A stretch of 64,000 nucleotides of DNA from Prolixibacteraceae bacterium (GTDB taxonomy: Bacteria; Bacteroidota; Bacteroidia; Bacteroidales; Prolixibacteraceae). The DNA lies in assembly GCA_025210775.1 (NCBI GenBank), contig JAOARB010000011.1:1-64000 (forward strand), read 5' to 3'. Positions 1 through 8,843 of the stretch are shown piece by piece. The notes beneath the pieces were generated by a model. It did no database searches and was not told where the DNA came from. It worked only from the letters and a program-made list of their open reading frames with translations. How positions within the stretch are numbered: position 1 is the stretch's first letter; the number at the start of each line of letters is the position of its first letter. The translations under genes and the position numbers were made by a program.

Positions 1-456
1 AAAGCCAACAGATTGATCCCTCTAGGATTCTATCCTGAGGCAGTGAAACAGACCAGCTATAATGCTGCTTTTTCTCACAACTTCCCTCATATTGATTTTG
101 ATGGAGAGGTGTTGAAAGTGGATTTCCCAAAATTGATGGTTTCTAACGGAACGATGGATGATTTGATTGATCTTTCTGCTGTTAGAGATTCTGACCAGAT
201 GGTGGTGATAACTTGGACTCCTGTAGTGGGTGAGGTAGCAAAGCGTTGTGGTGTACATTTCCTTGTGCTCTCTGATGACATGGAATATTCAGCTGTCCTT
301 ACCAATGTTGTTACTGCCGATAAAGGCTCTGCTTCGTTTAGAGTTTCTAAGAAACTTGCTTCTGGTAAGATTCACATCTACGCTTTCTACACCAACGATC
401 TAGATGAAGGTAGTGATGCCATTTCTGATTGTGCTTATGCTTTGGTGGAAGCATAG
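1..456 (+). CDS. C-terminal part of a DUF6266-type protein (partial)
   Basis: The open frame runs in from the left edge (codons for K-A-N-R precede the TTG at 13), so the start lies outside the window and about 150 residues are visible. The pattern YNAAF, a central DLSAV...ITWTP strand, a short turn with a YSAVL strand, and a final SGKIHIYAFYTND segment match what I know of DUF6266, a beta-rich family of about 200 residues that is common in Bacteroidota and has no known function. No signal peptide can be judged because the N-terminus is missing. Family assignment is by recall of pattern and is moderately sure. Confidence 0.6.
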   Translation, partial: KANRLIPLGFYPEAVKQTSYNAAFSHNFPHIDFDGEVLKVDFPKLMVSNGTMDDLIDLSAVRDSDQMVVITWTPVVGEVAKRCGVHFLVLSDDMEYSAVLTNVVTADKGSASFRVSKKLASGKIHIYAFYTNDLDEGSDAISDCAYALVEA

Positions 457-692
457 TCTCGTTCCTTGTATTTTTTAGGTTAAAAATGATTTATGGTTTG
501 GAGGTGGTCTTATTGGGACTGCCTCCTTTTCTTGGCATCACAGATTCGTTTTAAATTGCTGGAAGTACAAAGAGGTTTAAAAACGAATTGTATTAAAAAG
601 AATCGGTTCGTATTACGAATATATTTTGGAGTTTAAAGCTTGGGGAATATATGGGGCATGCTTTTATAATATTATGAGATATTGAGTGATGT

Positions 693-1565
693 TTATTCTT
701 GATGTATAGTTTTTTTATTAAAGCGTTTGCGGTATTCTCCTGGTGTTACCCCATATTTCTTCTTAAAATGTCTAATAAGGTGACTTTCATCTGTGAAACC
801 TAGCTGATGAGATATCTCTGAGATGGTGAAATCACTTAAACGAATTCTATTTTCGGCAAGGGTTGTTCTATACTGTTGGATATATTTCTGTAATGATTGA
901 CCGATATGATTTTTAAAGAAGATGCTAATATAGTTCTTTGACATATTGAGATGTTCGGCTATTACCTCCATTCTCATTAGCTCTGGGTCATAGATATGGT
1001 AGCGTATATAGGTAAGCAGCTCATTGATCTTTTTTTTGTTTGCTTCCATCTGAATCTGTTTGTCACAATACAGGTTACATATGTTTCTGGCAATAATACT
1101 AAGAATGATATTCACTGCATCTGCAATAATTTCACCACTGTAGTTACGTGGGTGATGATGTTCTTCAATAATCATGTCCACAATATCAAAAATGCGCTCT
1201 TTATCCTTGTCTGCATATTTAATGTCACCCGGAGCTAAGTTGGGATTAAATAGAATAGATTCTATCCTTTGCATCCATTTTGCTTTCTCTTGTATATTTC
1301 CATCTTTCTTAAATAGTAGTTCTGTAAATTTCAAGTAGCAAAAAGAGGTTCTTTTTTCAATGGTAAAGTAATGAGTATCGTTGGGTGAGATTAGAAAGAG
1401 ATCATTTTCCTGATATTGGAAAGGAATGTTATTGATGATATGTTTGCCTACTCCCTTCTTAATCAAGATGATTTCAAAATGATCATGATTGTGTGGAGGA
1501 TAGTTCCAGATGTCTGCTTCGAACTCTGTTATAACGAACGGAATATGTTGCTTGAATGTTGGCAT
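693..1565 (-). CDS. AraC-family transcriptional regulator
   Basis: About 290 residues. The N-terminal half is a cupin-like sensor (HNHDHFEIILIKKG, then LISPNDTHYF), and the C-terminal hundred residues hold two helix-turn-helix units (MEVIAEHLNMSKNYISIFFK and ISEISHQLGFTDESHLIRHF) ending in the usual GVTPGEYRKRF. I chose the ATG at 1565: the frame stays open to 1664, but the extra 33 residues are a low-complexity run with no homology pattern, and family proteins begin shortly before the cupin. The gene is divergent from the DoxX gene at 1721, so it probably controls that DoxX/deacetylase/nitroreductase/OYE cluster. Ligand unknown. Confidence 0.85.
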   Translation of the reverse strand: MPTFKQHIPFVITEFEADIWNYPPHNHDHFEIILIKKGVGKHIINNIPFQYQENDLFLISPNDTHYFTIEKRTSFCYLKFTELLFKKDGNIQEKAKWMQRIESILFNPNLAPGDIKYADKDKERIFDIVDMIIEEHHHPRNYSGEIIADAVNIILSIIARNICNLYCDKQIQMEANKKKINELLTYIRYHIYDPELMRMEVIAEHLNMSKNYISIFFKNHIGQSLQKYIQQYRTTLAENRIRLSDFTISEISHQLGFTDESHLIRHFKKKYGVTPGEYRKRFNKKTIHQE

Positions 1566-1720
1566 GATGTAAATATACAATTTAATAATGGATTTGTACA
1601 ATATGTACTTGAATTTCTGCTTTAACTTTGTTGCATAGAAAAACAAACAACTTTTAATTATCATTTAGAGAAAGTATAATGAGTTAGATATCATTGACCT
1701 TCTGGAGAAAAAAGATAGCA
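1566..1720. promoter_or_regulatory. Divergent intergenic region between AraC regulator and DoxX gene
   Basis: 155 bases shared by two divergent starts. On the plus strand TAACTTTG at 1623-1630 matches the Bacteroidota -7 element TAnnTTTG, but no TTG sits 19-21 bases upstream, so the promoter is only tentative. A purine-rich stretch just before the ATG at 1721 may help initiation. A binding site for the AraC protein would be expected here but no clear direct repeat was recognised. Confidence 0.3.
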
Positions 1721-2134
1721 ATGGAAAACAAAAATTACACAGCTTACTTCTTGGCAAGACTTACCATGGGAGTAAATATAATGATCCATGGATTGGTTCG
1801 GTTGCCTAAGATCGATGTCTTTCAAGGATGGATAGTGGAGCAATTTCATGATTCTATACTTCCATTATTTGTTGTAAAAACGATGGGACTTACACTTCCT
1901 TTTGTTGAGTCACTGATTGGTCTATTGATTGTTTTAGGGATAGCAACACGAAAGTCATTAGTTGCTGGCGCAATATTAATTCTTCTGCTTATTACAGGGT
2001 CCGCACTTATTGAGCATTGGGAATGGGTAGGCTTTCAAATGATCTATGCGCTGTATTATTTCTTTCTTTTGATTTATATCGATCAGAATTACTATTCTGT
2101 TGATCGTTTGTTGAAACCAAAGTTTAATCATTAA
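1721..2134 (+). CDS. DoxX family membrane protein
   Basis: Small integral membrane protein of 137 residues with four hydrophobic segments (around residues 8-25, 45-70, 73-92 and 100-120). The N-terminal FLARLTMGVNIMIHGLVRL, with a charged HGL in the first helix, and the central ESLIGLLIVLGIATR are typical of DoxX. Family members are linked to redox or thiol stress and sometimes associate with quinones or thiosulfate; the substrate here is unknown. The ATG at 1721 is preferred over an upstream TTG at 1694 because it follows a purine-rich stretch. The next gene starts 12 bases downstream, so they are cotranscribed. Confidence 0.8.
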   Translation: MENKNYTAYFLARLTMGVNIMIHGLVRLPKIDVFQGWIVEQFHDSILPLFVVKTMGLTLPFVESLIGLLIVLGIATRKSLVAGAILILLLITGSALIEHWEWVGFQMIYALYYFFLLIYIDQNYYSVDRLLKPKFNH

Positions 2135-2146
2135 CCCTTATTAATT

Positions 2147-3085
2147 ATGAAGAATCGTTATACGTTATTTGTGCTGTTATTATTGTTTCCAGCATTTATT
2201 TATGCACAGAAGAAAGAGATTAAGAAAAGCTATTGGCCTAATGGAGCACGATTGGTTATAAGTGTTTCGATGCAATTTGAAACGGGAGGACAACCTGAAG
2301 GTGCAGAGAGTCCTTTCTCTGGTAATCCCCTTCCTAAGAATGTACCTGATTTACCTGCCGATAGTTGGTTCCGTTATGGGGCCAAAGAGGGAATATATCG
2401 CATGCTTGATTTATGGGATAGGTATAATATTAAGGTTACATCTCATGTGGTTGGTGAAGCAGCAAAGAAGTACCCTGATGTGGCTAAGGCTATTGCTGAT
2501 AGAGGACATGAAGTTGCTGCCCATGGTATTGCATGGAGTGATCAGTGGAATTTGTCATATAAAGAAGAGACCAAATTTGTTAAAGATGGTGTGGATCTAG
2601 TGGAGAGAATTACAGGCCAACGAGCTGTTGGTTATAATGCCAATTGGTTGAGAAGAAGTGTCAATACATTAAAGGTGTTGCAGGATTTAGATTTTTTATA
2701 TCATATTGATGATGTAAGCCACGATGAGCCATTTGTAACTATGGTACGTAATAAGAAGTTTGTGGTGATACCTTATACTTTAAGAAATAATGATATTGTC
2801 AATATCGCTGGTAAGAATTGGAGTCCTGATCAGTTTCTAGCACAGTTGAAGGCTGAGTTCGATCAACTTTATAAAGAGGGTGCAACAAGAAGACGTATGA
2901 TGTCGATTAGTTTGCATGATCGTATTGGAGGAACACCTGCGATGGTTAAAGTTATGGGGGATTTTATTGCATACACACAACAGTTTGGGGGAGTCGAATA
3001 TATGAGAAAAAAAGATATTGCTCTTTTGATTAGAGACGATCCAAATACCCCAGTAGATAATTCCGAAAGGAAGTATAACCAGTAG
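2147..3085 (+). CDS. Secreted polysaccharide deacetylase-like (PuuE/HpPgdA-type) protein
   Basis: 312 residues with a cleavable signal peptide (hydrophobic residues 6-19, AYAQ-like cleavage near residue 20). The NodB-type barrel is recognisable: WPNGARLVISVSMQFE, RGHEVAAHG, GYNANWLRRSVNT, YHIDD, and a late SISLHDRIGG strand. Relative to Helicobacter PgdA the first metal-binding Asp is replaced in SMQFE, and the second His of the HGxxxH motif is Trp (AHGIAW). I recall close relatives sharing these changes, so it is a subfamily rather than a decayed copy. Activity may therefore be hydrolysis of a C-N bond or something else, not classical zinc-dependent deacetylation. It is coupled to the DoxX gene (12-base gap). 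Confidence 0.75.
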   Translation: MKNRYTLFVLLLLFPAFIYAQKKEIKKSYWPNGARLVISVSMQFETGGQPEGAESPFSGNPLPKNVPDLPADSWFRYGAKEGIYRMLDLWDRYNIKVTSHVVGEAAKKYPDVAKAIADRGHEVAAHGIAWSDQWNLSYKEETKFVKDGVDLVERITGQRAVGYNANWLRRSVNTLKVLQDLDFLYHIDDVSHDEPFVTMVRNKKFVVIPYTLRNNDIVNIAGKNWSPDQFLAQLKAEFDQLYKEGATRRRMMSISLHDRIGGTPAMVKVMGDFIAYTQQFGGVEYMRKKDIALLIRDDPNTPVDNSERKYNQ

Positions 3086-3194
3086 TTTTAGATATGTAAA
3101 AAATGAACATTATAATGACTCTTCTTGTCTGTTAATTATAAATGAGATGTTGAATCTTATTGTTAATATTTAATTACTCAATTTGATTTATATT

Positions 3195-3851
3195 ATGAAT
3201 AAAGATATGATACTAAAGGCTTTTCAATTTCGTCATGCCTGCAAAGAGTTTGATGCTACAAAAAAAATCAAGGATGAAGATTTTGAGTTTATTTTAGAGA
3301 CCGCGAGATTATCTCCAAGTTCTTTTGGTTTCGAACCATGGCATTTTATTGTTGTTCAAGATCCTTCTTTGCGTGAGCAATTGAAAGATGGCGCTTGGGG
3401 AGCAAAATTAAAGTTAGATACGGCAAGTCATTTCATTCTTGGTTTAACTATGAAGAAAAGTTACATGAGATATGATAGTCCCTATCTTCAGTCGTTTATG
3501 AAAGAGGTTCAGAAACTTCCTAATGATGTGATTGATGCAAAGAGTGGGTTTTTTAAAGATTTTCAACTGTCTGACTTTAATTTGATAGAAGAGAGAGAGG
3601 TTTATGATTGGGCATCGAAACAGTGTTATATTGCTTTGGGTAATATGATGACTTCGGCTGCATTAATAGGTATTGATTCTTGTCCTATTGAAGGTTTTAA
3701 TATTGAAAAAACGGAACAGCTGTTGGCGAAAGAATTTGGTGTAGATATGGATAAATATGGCTTATCTTACATGTTGGCATTAGGATATCGAAAAGTCGAC
3801 CAGCCGATAAAAACAAGAAGAGAGCTAGAAGAAATTGTTACTTGGTATTAA
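3195..3851 (+). CDS. NfsB-like nitroreductase family oxidoreductase
   Basis: FMN-dependent NAD(P)H oxidoreductase of 218 residues, expected to be a cytosolic dimer. FQFRHACKEFD near the N-terminus provides the usual FMN phosphate contacts (R-H-x-x-K-x-F), LSPSSFGFEPWHF is the conserved substrate/FMN loop, and the C-terminal LALGYRKVDQ is standard for the family. The ATG at 3195 is used because upstream in-frame codons (from a TTG at 3183) add only four residues. The next gene starts 11 bases after the stop, so it forms a pair with the Old Yellow Enzyme; both reduce nitro compounds, quinones and electrophilic alkenes in known members. Confidence 0.88.
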   Translation: MNKDMILKAFQFRHACKEFDATKKIKDEDFEFILETARLSPSSFGFEPWHFIVVQDPSLREQLKDGAWGAKLKLDTASHFILGLTMKKSYMRYDSPYLQSFMKEVQKLPNDVIDAKSGFFKDFQLSDFNLIEEREVYDWASKQCYIALGNMMTSAALIGIDSCPIEGFNIEKTEQLLAKEFGVDMDKYGLSYMLALGYRKVDQPIKTRRELEEIVTWY

Positions 3852-3862
3852 AAAATAAGTGA

Positions 3863-4972
3863 ATGAAAAAACATCTTTTTACATCCTATAGGTTAGGAGA
3901 CCATTTGTTAGATAATCGTTTTGTAATGGCTCCGATGACACGTTCAAGAAGTACACAACCTGGAGATATTCCTAATTCACTTATGGCTGAATATTATGAA
4001 CAACGAAGTTCTGCAGGTTTAATTATTACAGAAGCATCACAAGTGTCTTTACAAGGTAAAGGGTATGCTCGAACTCCTGGAATATATACAAAAGAACAGA
4101 TCGATGGTTGGAAGAAAACAACCGATAAAGTACATAAGAAAGGGGCTAAAATATTTCTACAACTATGGCATGTGGGAAGGGTAAGTTCGTCGCTCGTAAA
4201 TGGATTGGTGCCTATTGCTCCTTCTGCATTAGAGGCTCAAGATACTTCGGTTTATATTTTTGAAGATTCTGTAGAGAAAGATGCTACATTCGTACCTGTG
4301 GATATCCCACGAGCGATGAGTATTCATGATATAGATAACGTGGTTAAGGAATTTGCGCAAGGTGCAAAGAATGCAATAGACGCTGGGTTTGATGGAGTCG
4401 AAATACATGGTGCTAATGGGTATCTTATAGATCAATTTCTACGAAGTAATTCTAATCATAGACTTGATGAGTATGGTTTGACAAAGCAGGGGCGTGTACG
4501 ACTGCTTTTGAGAATAACAGAAGCGGTGATTAAAGAAATTGGTAGTGATCGAACTGGAGTGAGGCTCTCTCCATTTATTCGCTTTAAAGATATGGATGAT
4601 CCTGAGATTTTAGATACAACCATGTTGGCAGCTCAAGAACTTAATAAGCTTGATGTAGCATATTTGCATCTCTGTGAAGCCGATTGGGATGATGCCCCAA
4701 AGATTTCAACCGAGTTTAGAACAGAATTACGTAGTACATTTTCAAACACAATAATTGCAACTGGGAATAAAACACCCGAGGAAGGAGGAGAATTAATTAG
4801 AGATAATTTGGTTGATTTGATAGGCTTTGGTCGTATGTTTTTAACTAATCCTGATTATCCTAAGCGTGTTTCTGTTAATGCTTCAATGAATGAAATATCT
4901 GATACGCATACCCTCTTTGGAGGTGGAACTAAAGTTGGTTATACTGATTATCCTTTTCTCGATGAGAAATAA
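3863..4972 (+). CDS. Old Yellow Enzyme family alkene reductase
   Basis: 369 residues, the normal length for NemA/OYE. This FMN barrel reduces alpha,beta-unsaturated carbonyls or nitro compounds using NAD(P)H. Visible landmarks are NRFVMAPMTRSRS at the start, the substrate-binding H-x-x-N in GVEIHGANGYLIDQF, the following RSNSNHRLDEYG, GVRLSPFI, and the phosphate-binding GFGRMFLTNPD near the end. It forms a tight pair with the nitroreductase upstream and is followed by a terminator at 4993. The pathway role is detoxification of reactive electrophiles by inference from family and neighbours. Confidence 0.92.
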   Translation: MKKHLFTSYRLGDHLLDNRFVMAPMTRSRSTQPGDIPNSLMAEYYEQRSSAGLIITEASQVSLQGKGYARTPGIYTKEQIDGWKKTTDKVHKKGAKIFLQLWHVGRVSSSLVNGLVPIAPSALEAQDTSVYIFEDSVEKDATFVPVDIPRAMSIHDIDNVVKEFAQGAKNAIDAGFDGVEIHGANGYLIDQFLRSNSNHRLDEYGLTKQGRVRLLLRITEAVIKEIGSDRTGVRLSPFIRFKDMDDPEILDTTMLAAQELNKLDVAYLHLCEADWDDAPKISTEFRTELRSTFSNTIIATGNKTPEEGGELIRDNLVDLIGFGRMFLTNPDYPKRVSVNASMNEISDTHTLFGGGTKVGYTDYPFLDEK

Positions 4973-4992
4973 AGTCTCTTTGATCAAATAAT

Positions 4993-5021
4993 AGGGTAGG
5001 CAATTTAGTCTACCCTCTTTT
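4993..5021 (+). terminator. Intrinsic terminator after the OYE gene
   Basis: Inverted repeat AGGGTAG / CTACCCT separated by ten bases and followed by CTCTTTT. It lies 20 bases past the OYE stop and closes the doxX-to-OYE cluster. Confidence 0.75.
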
Positions 5022-5115
5022 GACTACAAGTATTTAAGATTCTTCGTTTTCACTGATATTTGAGGTAGCCTCAAGCAAGACTACCTCTTGGGATTCATAA
5101 AGGGACATCTTTTAC

Positions 5116-5445
5116 CTAATGGGTATAATCTAATATGCGAATCTCTTTTCCTAGTTTTTTTGTTACCGCTTCTTTTATCTTTTGGGCATTGGGACATGGA
5201 AAACCAATGGGATTTCCTTTGGTGATACATGATGCAAATGCAATAATTTCAGCACCTCTTTCGACCATCATCATGGCTCTGCTTACTGCTTTTTTTCCAG
5301 GACATCCTCCACAAGTAACAAATCCAATGATTTCTGCTGGGCCAGTCTCTTTAAATGCAAAGGTTCCTTTTTTAGCTACAATAAAATCGGCCGTTCCTGG
5401 GCACATATCTTCTGTTTGTTGGCATCTAATGATTCCTACTTTCAT
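5116..5445 (-). CDS. CGGC domain protein
   Basis: 109-residue cytosolic protein with the defining motif TCGGCPGKKA, an N-terminal IIRCQQTEDMCPG, and a later FASCITKGNP and FPCP. The several conserved cysteines suggest metal or redox chemistry; CGGC proteins are widespread in anaerobes and have no firm function. It is a single gene convergent with the OYE gene and separated from the lipoprotein gene upstream by about 90 bases. Length is complete for the family. Confidence 0.85.
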   Translation of the reverse strand: MKVGIIRCQQTEDMCPGTADFIVAKKGTFAFKETGPAEIIGFVTCGGCPGKKAVSRAMMMVERGAEIIAFASCITKGNPIGFPCPNAQKIKEAVTKKLGKEIRILDYTH

Positions 5446-5534
5446 CTTTTTAATAATTTAAGGTGTTCTTTTTTATGAAATATATGTATAAGATGATGGT
5501 GTATTGTTTTTTGAACAATCATGATTTACGGATT

Positions 5535-5966
5535 CTATTTATGGAAACCGTAGATCTTTTGTTTATGATTGTCTATGTAGATGTAAATAAGGTCATCACC
5601 CTGTTTTGTTGTGATAAGATAAAAGGCCTTCTCTTTGGTTTCATTTTTCCACCAAGAAGGAAGTGATATACCATTAACATCCTTTGTTTTGAGAGTGACA
5701 TTTGTTTGGTAAGTTTTTATCAGTGTCAAATCTTCTTTTGTATACGTTGAGGCAAAGATATAGGTGTTAAGATCTAGATTGTTCTTTACATATATATTGG
5801 TCATGGATGGCATGATCAGAGCAGATGGAATCCATCCTTTCTCAAAGAAATTAGACTCTTGTGCTTGTTGGTAGTTGGTAAATCGACTTTCTTTTTGATC
5901 ACTTAGAATACATGAAGATAACATGCTTCCTGTAATTATTAGAAGAGAAAGAATTGTTCTTTTCAT
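5535..5966 (-). CDS. Small lipoprotein of unknown function
   Basis: 143 residues. The N-terminus is a lipoprotein signal (MKRTILSLLIITGSMLSSC, lipobox LSSC with Cys at 19), so the mature protein should be membrane anchored. The rest is soluble, with beta-type segments such as NIYVKNNLDLNTYIFA and LIYIYIDNHKQKIYGF at the end. I do not recognise the family. It stands alone between the CGGC gene and a 324-base gap, all on the minus strand. Confidence 0.65.
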   Translation of the reverse strand: MKRTILSLLIITGSMLSSCILSDQKESRFTNYQQAQESNFFEKGWIPSALIMPSMTNIYVKNNLDLNTYIFASTYTKEDLTLIKTYQTNVTLKTKDVNGISLPSWWKNETKEKAFYLITTKQGDDLIYIYIDNHKQKIYGFHK

Positions 5967-6290
5967 TGTTTTGAGTCTTTATTTGGATTAAAAAATTATT
6001 GTGTTGTTTCTGACTCAAAATAGTGTTTTTACTTATCTATTACAAGATTCTTAATGATCCTTATAATATCTTCTTTTAGGATTGAAAGCTGGTGAAAAGA
6101 AAATGAATTAGTTTTCATTGTGTAATGAAAGGTAATTCATGATTTAGATTATTACAAGTAGAAAGAATAATATAGAAGTTATTAAAAGAAGCTGTAATGG
6201 AGTTATTGATACTTTAGATGTTGTTATCGCATCTTTTGATGATCCGTTTTTATAATATTCCCCCTTTAAGAGGGGGAATAAGTGTTGTGT
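5967..6290. other. Gene-free stretch with a 3' hairpin
   Basis: 324 bases without a supported gene. The only structure seen is the inverted repeat ATTCCCCCT / AGGGGGAAT at 6257-6279, directly beyond the stop of the minus-strand MDR gene, which could act as its terminator or an RNA-stabilising 3' end although the U-tract on the minus strand is poor. Confidence 0.5.
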
Positions 6291-7280
6291 CTATTTGTTT
6301 ATCGTAGCTTTGTTTTTTAGCCAAAAGAGTGTCTTTCCTTGGTTGTTATTTTTGCTTTCATGAATGGCTTGTTGGTAATCTTTTAGTGAATACTTGCCAC
6401 CTATCTCGATCTCGAAATTGGGCTGAATAATTAACGATATTATCTCTTCCCAAAGGATACATCGTTCGGTATTGTCTTTACTATTCAACCAGTGGTCGAT
6501 GCCAAAACCTTTGATCGTTAGATTCTTAAATATGATATCTGTATTGTGGTATGATGTTGCATCTTTGCTATATAATCCATAGTGGATAATTTGACTAAAT
6601 GGAGAGAGAGTCTTGATTATCTTTGTGGTTATTTCTCCTCCTACAGCATCAAGTAGGCAGGCAGTCTCATCTGTTTGAATGACTTCTTTAATTTCTTGTA
6701 TAAGATGGTCATTGTCTACTAATACATGTGTAGCACCGAGTTGAATAAGCCTCTCTTTTTCGTTATTCGTACGTAGAATAGGAAGTGTTTTTATGCCCTT
6801 TCTTTTAGCAAATTGAATGATAAGTTTAGATATATTCGATCCTCCTGCAGTAAGTATAATCCATTGATCTCTTTTGGCTTTAGATTCTTCAATTAAGGCC
6901 CAAGCAGTAAGAGGATTGAGGGATAATAGTGCGGCCTTTTCAAGAGGGAAATTAGATGGAAGTGAGATGACTTTATCTTTAGGTATGGTGGCATATTCGG
7001 CCCAGATATTCTTATGTCTAAAAGCGACCAAGGTATTTATAGGAAAATTATTATCTCCACCATTCTCTATAACAATTCCTGCCCCTTCAAATCCAGCTAT
7101 TTGAGGAAATGAAGGTTGTAGACGGTATTGTTTTTCGATAAACATAAAGTCTGCTGGATTGATAGGAGAAGCGAGAACTTTAATTGTTAGCTCATCTTGT
7201 AATGGTGTCGGGATATCTGTTTTTTTATAAGAGAGCACTTGGCTAGCATCTCCCTTTTGTTCAAAAGATAGTGAATACAT
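6291..7280 (-). CDS. Zinc-independent MDR oxidoreductase (quinone/enoyl reductase type)
   Basis: 329 residues, medium-chain dehydrogenase/reductase fold. The N-terminal catalytic domain shows SPINPADFMFIEKQY and IAGFEGAGIVIENG; the nucleotide-binding domain has LTAGGSNISKLIIQFA followed by a TLPILR strand, and CLLDAVGGEITTKII. Structural and catalytic zinc cysteine clusters are absent, which places it with quinone oxidoreductases and mitochondrial-type trans-2-enoyl reductases that use NADPH. It lies 35 bases after the CMD-family gene on the same strand, so the two are probably cotranscribed. The true substrate is not evident. Confidence 0.82.
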   Translation of the reverse strand: MYSLSFEQKGDASQVLSYKKTDIPTPLQDELTIKVLASPINPADFMFIEKQYRLQPSFPQIAGFEGAGIVIENGGDNNFPINTLVAFRHKNIWAEYATIPKDKVISLPSNFPLEKAALLSLNPLTAWALIEESKAKRDQWIILTAGGSNISKLIIQFAKRKGIKTLPILRTNNEKERLIQLGATHVLVDNDHLIQEIKEVIQTDETACLLDAVGGEITTKIIKTLSPFSQIIHYGLYSKDATSYHNTDIIFKNLTIKGFGIDHWLNSKDNTERCILWEEIISLIIQPNFEIEIGGKYSLKDYQQAIHESKNNNQGKTLFWLKNKATINK

Positions 7281-7315
7281 GAATCCTTTTTTTAGTGCTA
7301 AATCTATCGTGTTGA

Positions 7316-7696
7316 TTATTTTTCTCTTTCAGCTACTACTTCTTTTAGGGCAATAGTTCCGTTAAGTGCTGCAGGAAAACCTGCATATACACTCATTAGA
7401 AGCATGATCTCGGCAATCTCTTCTTGGGTTACGCCTATATTGAGTGCAGCGTGGATATGTACTTTTAGTTGTGGGAGTGCTGTACCCATGGCGGTAAGAG
7501 CTGCTACTACAGTCATCTCTTTGATCGGATTGCTTAGTGTTTTACGGTTGTAGATGTCTCCGAATGGATATGCTATCGTATAGTGTGCCAAGTCAGGAGA
7601 TATTTCCTTAAGACTCTCAATAACATTGACTCCTGCTTTGCCGTCAATTTCTAGTAGATTTTCCCATCCTCTATTAAATCTGTCTGTCTTTTCCAT
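7316..7696 (-). CDS. Carboxymuconolactone decarboxylase (CMD) family protein
   Basis: 126 residues, a typical single CMD helical domain. Landmarks are RFNRGWENLLEIDGKAG at the start, LTAMGTALPQLKVHIHAALNIG in the middle with the conserved His pair region, and EIAEIMLLMSVYAGFPAA. The AhpD-type Cys-x-x-Cys is missing, so this is a CMD/YurZ-like member rather than a peroxidase. Its neighbours are an AraC regulator upstream (100-base gap) and an MDR reductase downstream, a common trio in bacterial detoxification loci. Confidence 0.85.
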   Translation of the reverse strand: MEKTDRFNRGWENLLEIDGKAGVNVIESLKEISPDLAHYTIAYPFGDIYNRKTLSNPIKEMTVVAALTAMGTALPQLKVHIHAALNIGVTQEEIAEIMLLMSVYAGFPAALNGTIALKEVVAEREK

Positions 7697-7796
7697 CTGG
7701 TAAGTGTTTATGTTTGATAGGCGAAGGTTTTCACCTTTTTTTGATGGGGTAAAAGTAGAGATGAAGGCTGAGATAGAAGTAGGACTTTTGGGGGTA

Positions 7797-8615
7797 TTAC
7801 AGGTACTTTTGTTCTCTAAATAGAGATGGGGAAATGCCTACCTTTTGTTTAAATATACGGGCAAAGTATGAATTGTCTTCAAAACCTAACTTAAAAGAAA
7901 TCTCTTTGATTGAATCTTCAGAAAAATATAATAAGCGTTTGGCTTCCGTTATTTTTAGTTCTAAGATAAATGCTTTGGGACTTTTCCCACATCTTTTTTT
8001 ACAGGTAGAGGTAAGAAGCTCTGGCGATATGGAGAGTCTATTTGCATATTCTTTGGTTGTTATGTTTTTTGAAAGTGTTTGGTTGATTATTTCCGAAAAT
8101 TGTACAATTATCTTATTCTCTGGTTCAAAGCACTGATTAGATCGATGAGTTCGATATAGATGAATACATATATAGTTGATTCCAGTTTTCACAATTTTTT
8201 CTCTTAAAGAGTCATTTTGTTTATAATCATAGAGAAGGGTCTTGAAAGTGTTTTGTAGAAAATGCAGAAGCACACCTTCTATATCGATATAAGGTAGACA
8301 AAAGAGCGGGAGCAATGAACGATCAATAATATGTTTGTCACATACAATTATAAAACCTTTGGTGTCATGAGAATAGGACCAGTTATGTATTTGGTTGGGT
8401 TTGACTAGAAAGAGGCGATGTGGTATTATCTGATGCTCTTCAAAATCGATAACGTTAATACCTGTTCCTTTGGTAAACCATACTAATGAATAGAAATTAT
8501 GTCGGTGTGGCCATTCAATGTCGGGATCCTCAGTTCCTTCAAAGGTGCCCACATATAGTGAGTGCTTAAAATTAGAATCGAGAATAATATCTTGTATTGT
8601 GTATTCCTTAATCAT
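7797..8615 (-). CDS. AraC-family transcriptional regulator
   Basis: 272 residues. The N-terminal cupin sensor is seen as WPHRHNFYSLVWFTKG and LFLVKPNQIHNW, and the C-terminal DNA-binding domain as ANRLSISPELLTSTCKKRCG plus IKEISFKLGFEDNSYFARIF and GISPSLFREQ. It precedes the CMD and MDR genes in the same orientation and probably regulates them. It resembles the regulator at 693-1565 in architecture but the sequences are clearly different. Effector unknown. Confidence 0.87.
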   Translation of the reverse strand: MIKEYTIQDIILDSNFKHSLYVGTFEGTEDPDIEWPHRHNFYSLVWFTKGTGINVIDFEEHQIIPHRLFLVKPNQIHNWSYSHDTKGFIIVCDKHIIDRSLLPLFCLPYIDIEGVLLHFLQNTFKTLLYDYKQNDSLREKIVKTGINYICIHLYRTHRSNQCFEPENKIIVQFSEIINQTLSKNITTKEYANRLSISPELLTSTCKKRCGKSPKAFILELKITEAKRLLYFSEDSIKEISFKLGFEDNSYFARIFKQKVGISPSLFREQKYL

Positions 8616-8650
8616 GAATCTACGAGAAAATATCGAATTATATGTTTGTG

Positions 8651-8680
8651 TAAAGATATTCGAAACGATTCAAGTAGCAA
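8651..8680 (-). promoter_or_regulatory. Candidate promoter of the AraC gene
   Basis: Read on the minus strand: TTG at 8680-8678, a 19-base spacer, then TATCTTTA at 8658-8651. This fits the Bacteroidota TTG-N19-21-TAnnTTTG pattern with one mismatch, about 36 bases upstream of the ATG. Confidence 0.45.
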
Positions 8681-8758
8681 AAGATGTCATATCTGAAATA
8701 TAAGTATCGAATGAGGACATTCTTTTAAGTTAAGGTATTGGGGGATAGATGTAAAAAA

Positions 8759-8825
8759 ATAGGGCGCTGTCTGCATTTTGTTGAAAATGTGTCGTGACGG
8801 TAAGTACGATGCAGAAGTGCCCTAT
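8759..8825 (-). terminator. Terminator downstream of the MscS gene
   Basis: Arms ATAGGGC and CTGCAT pair with ATGCAG and GCCCTAT. On the minus strand the hairpin is followed by a run of seven T, 18 bases past the mscS stop, so it is a good intrinsic terminator. Confidence 0.75.
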
Positions 8826-8843
8826 CTAAGAATGTTTATGTGT

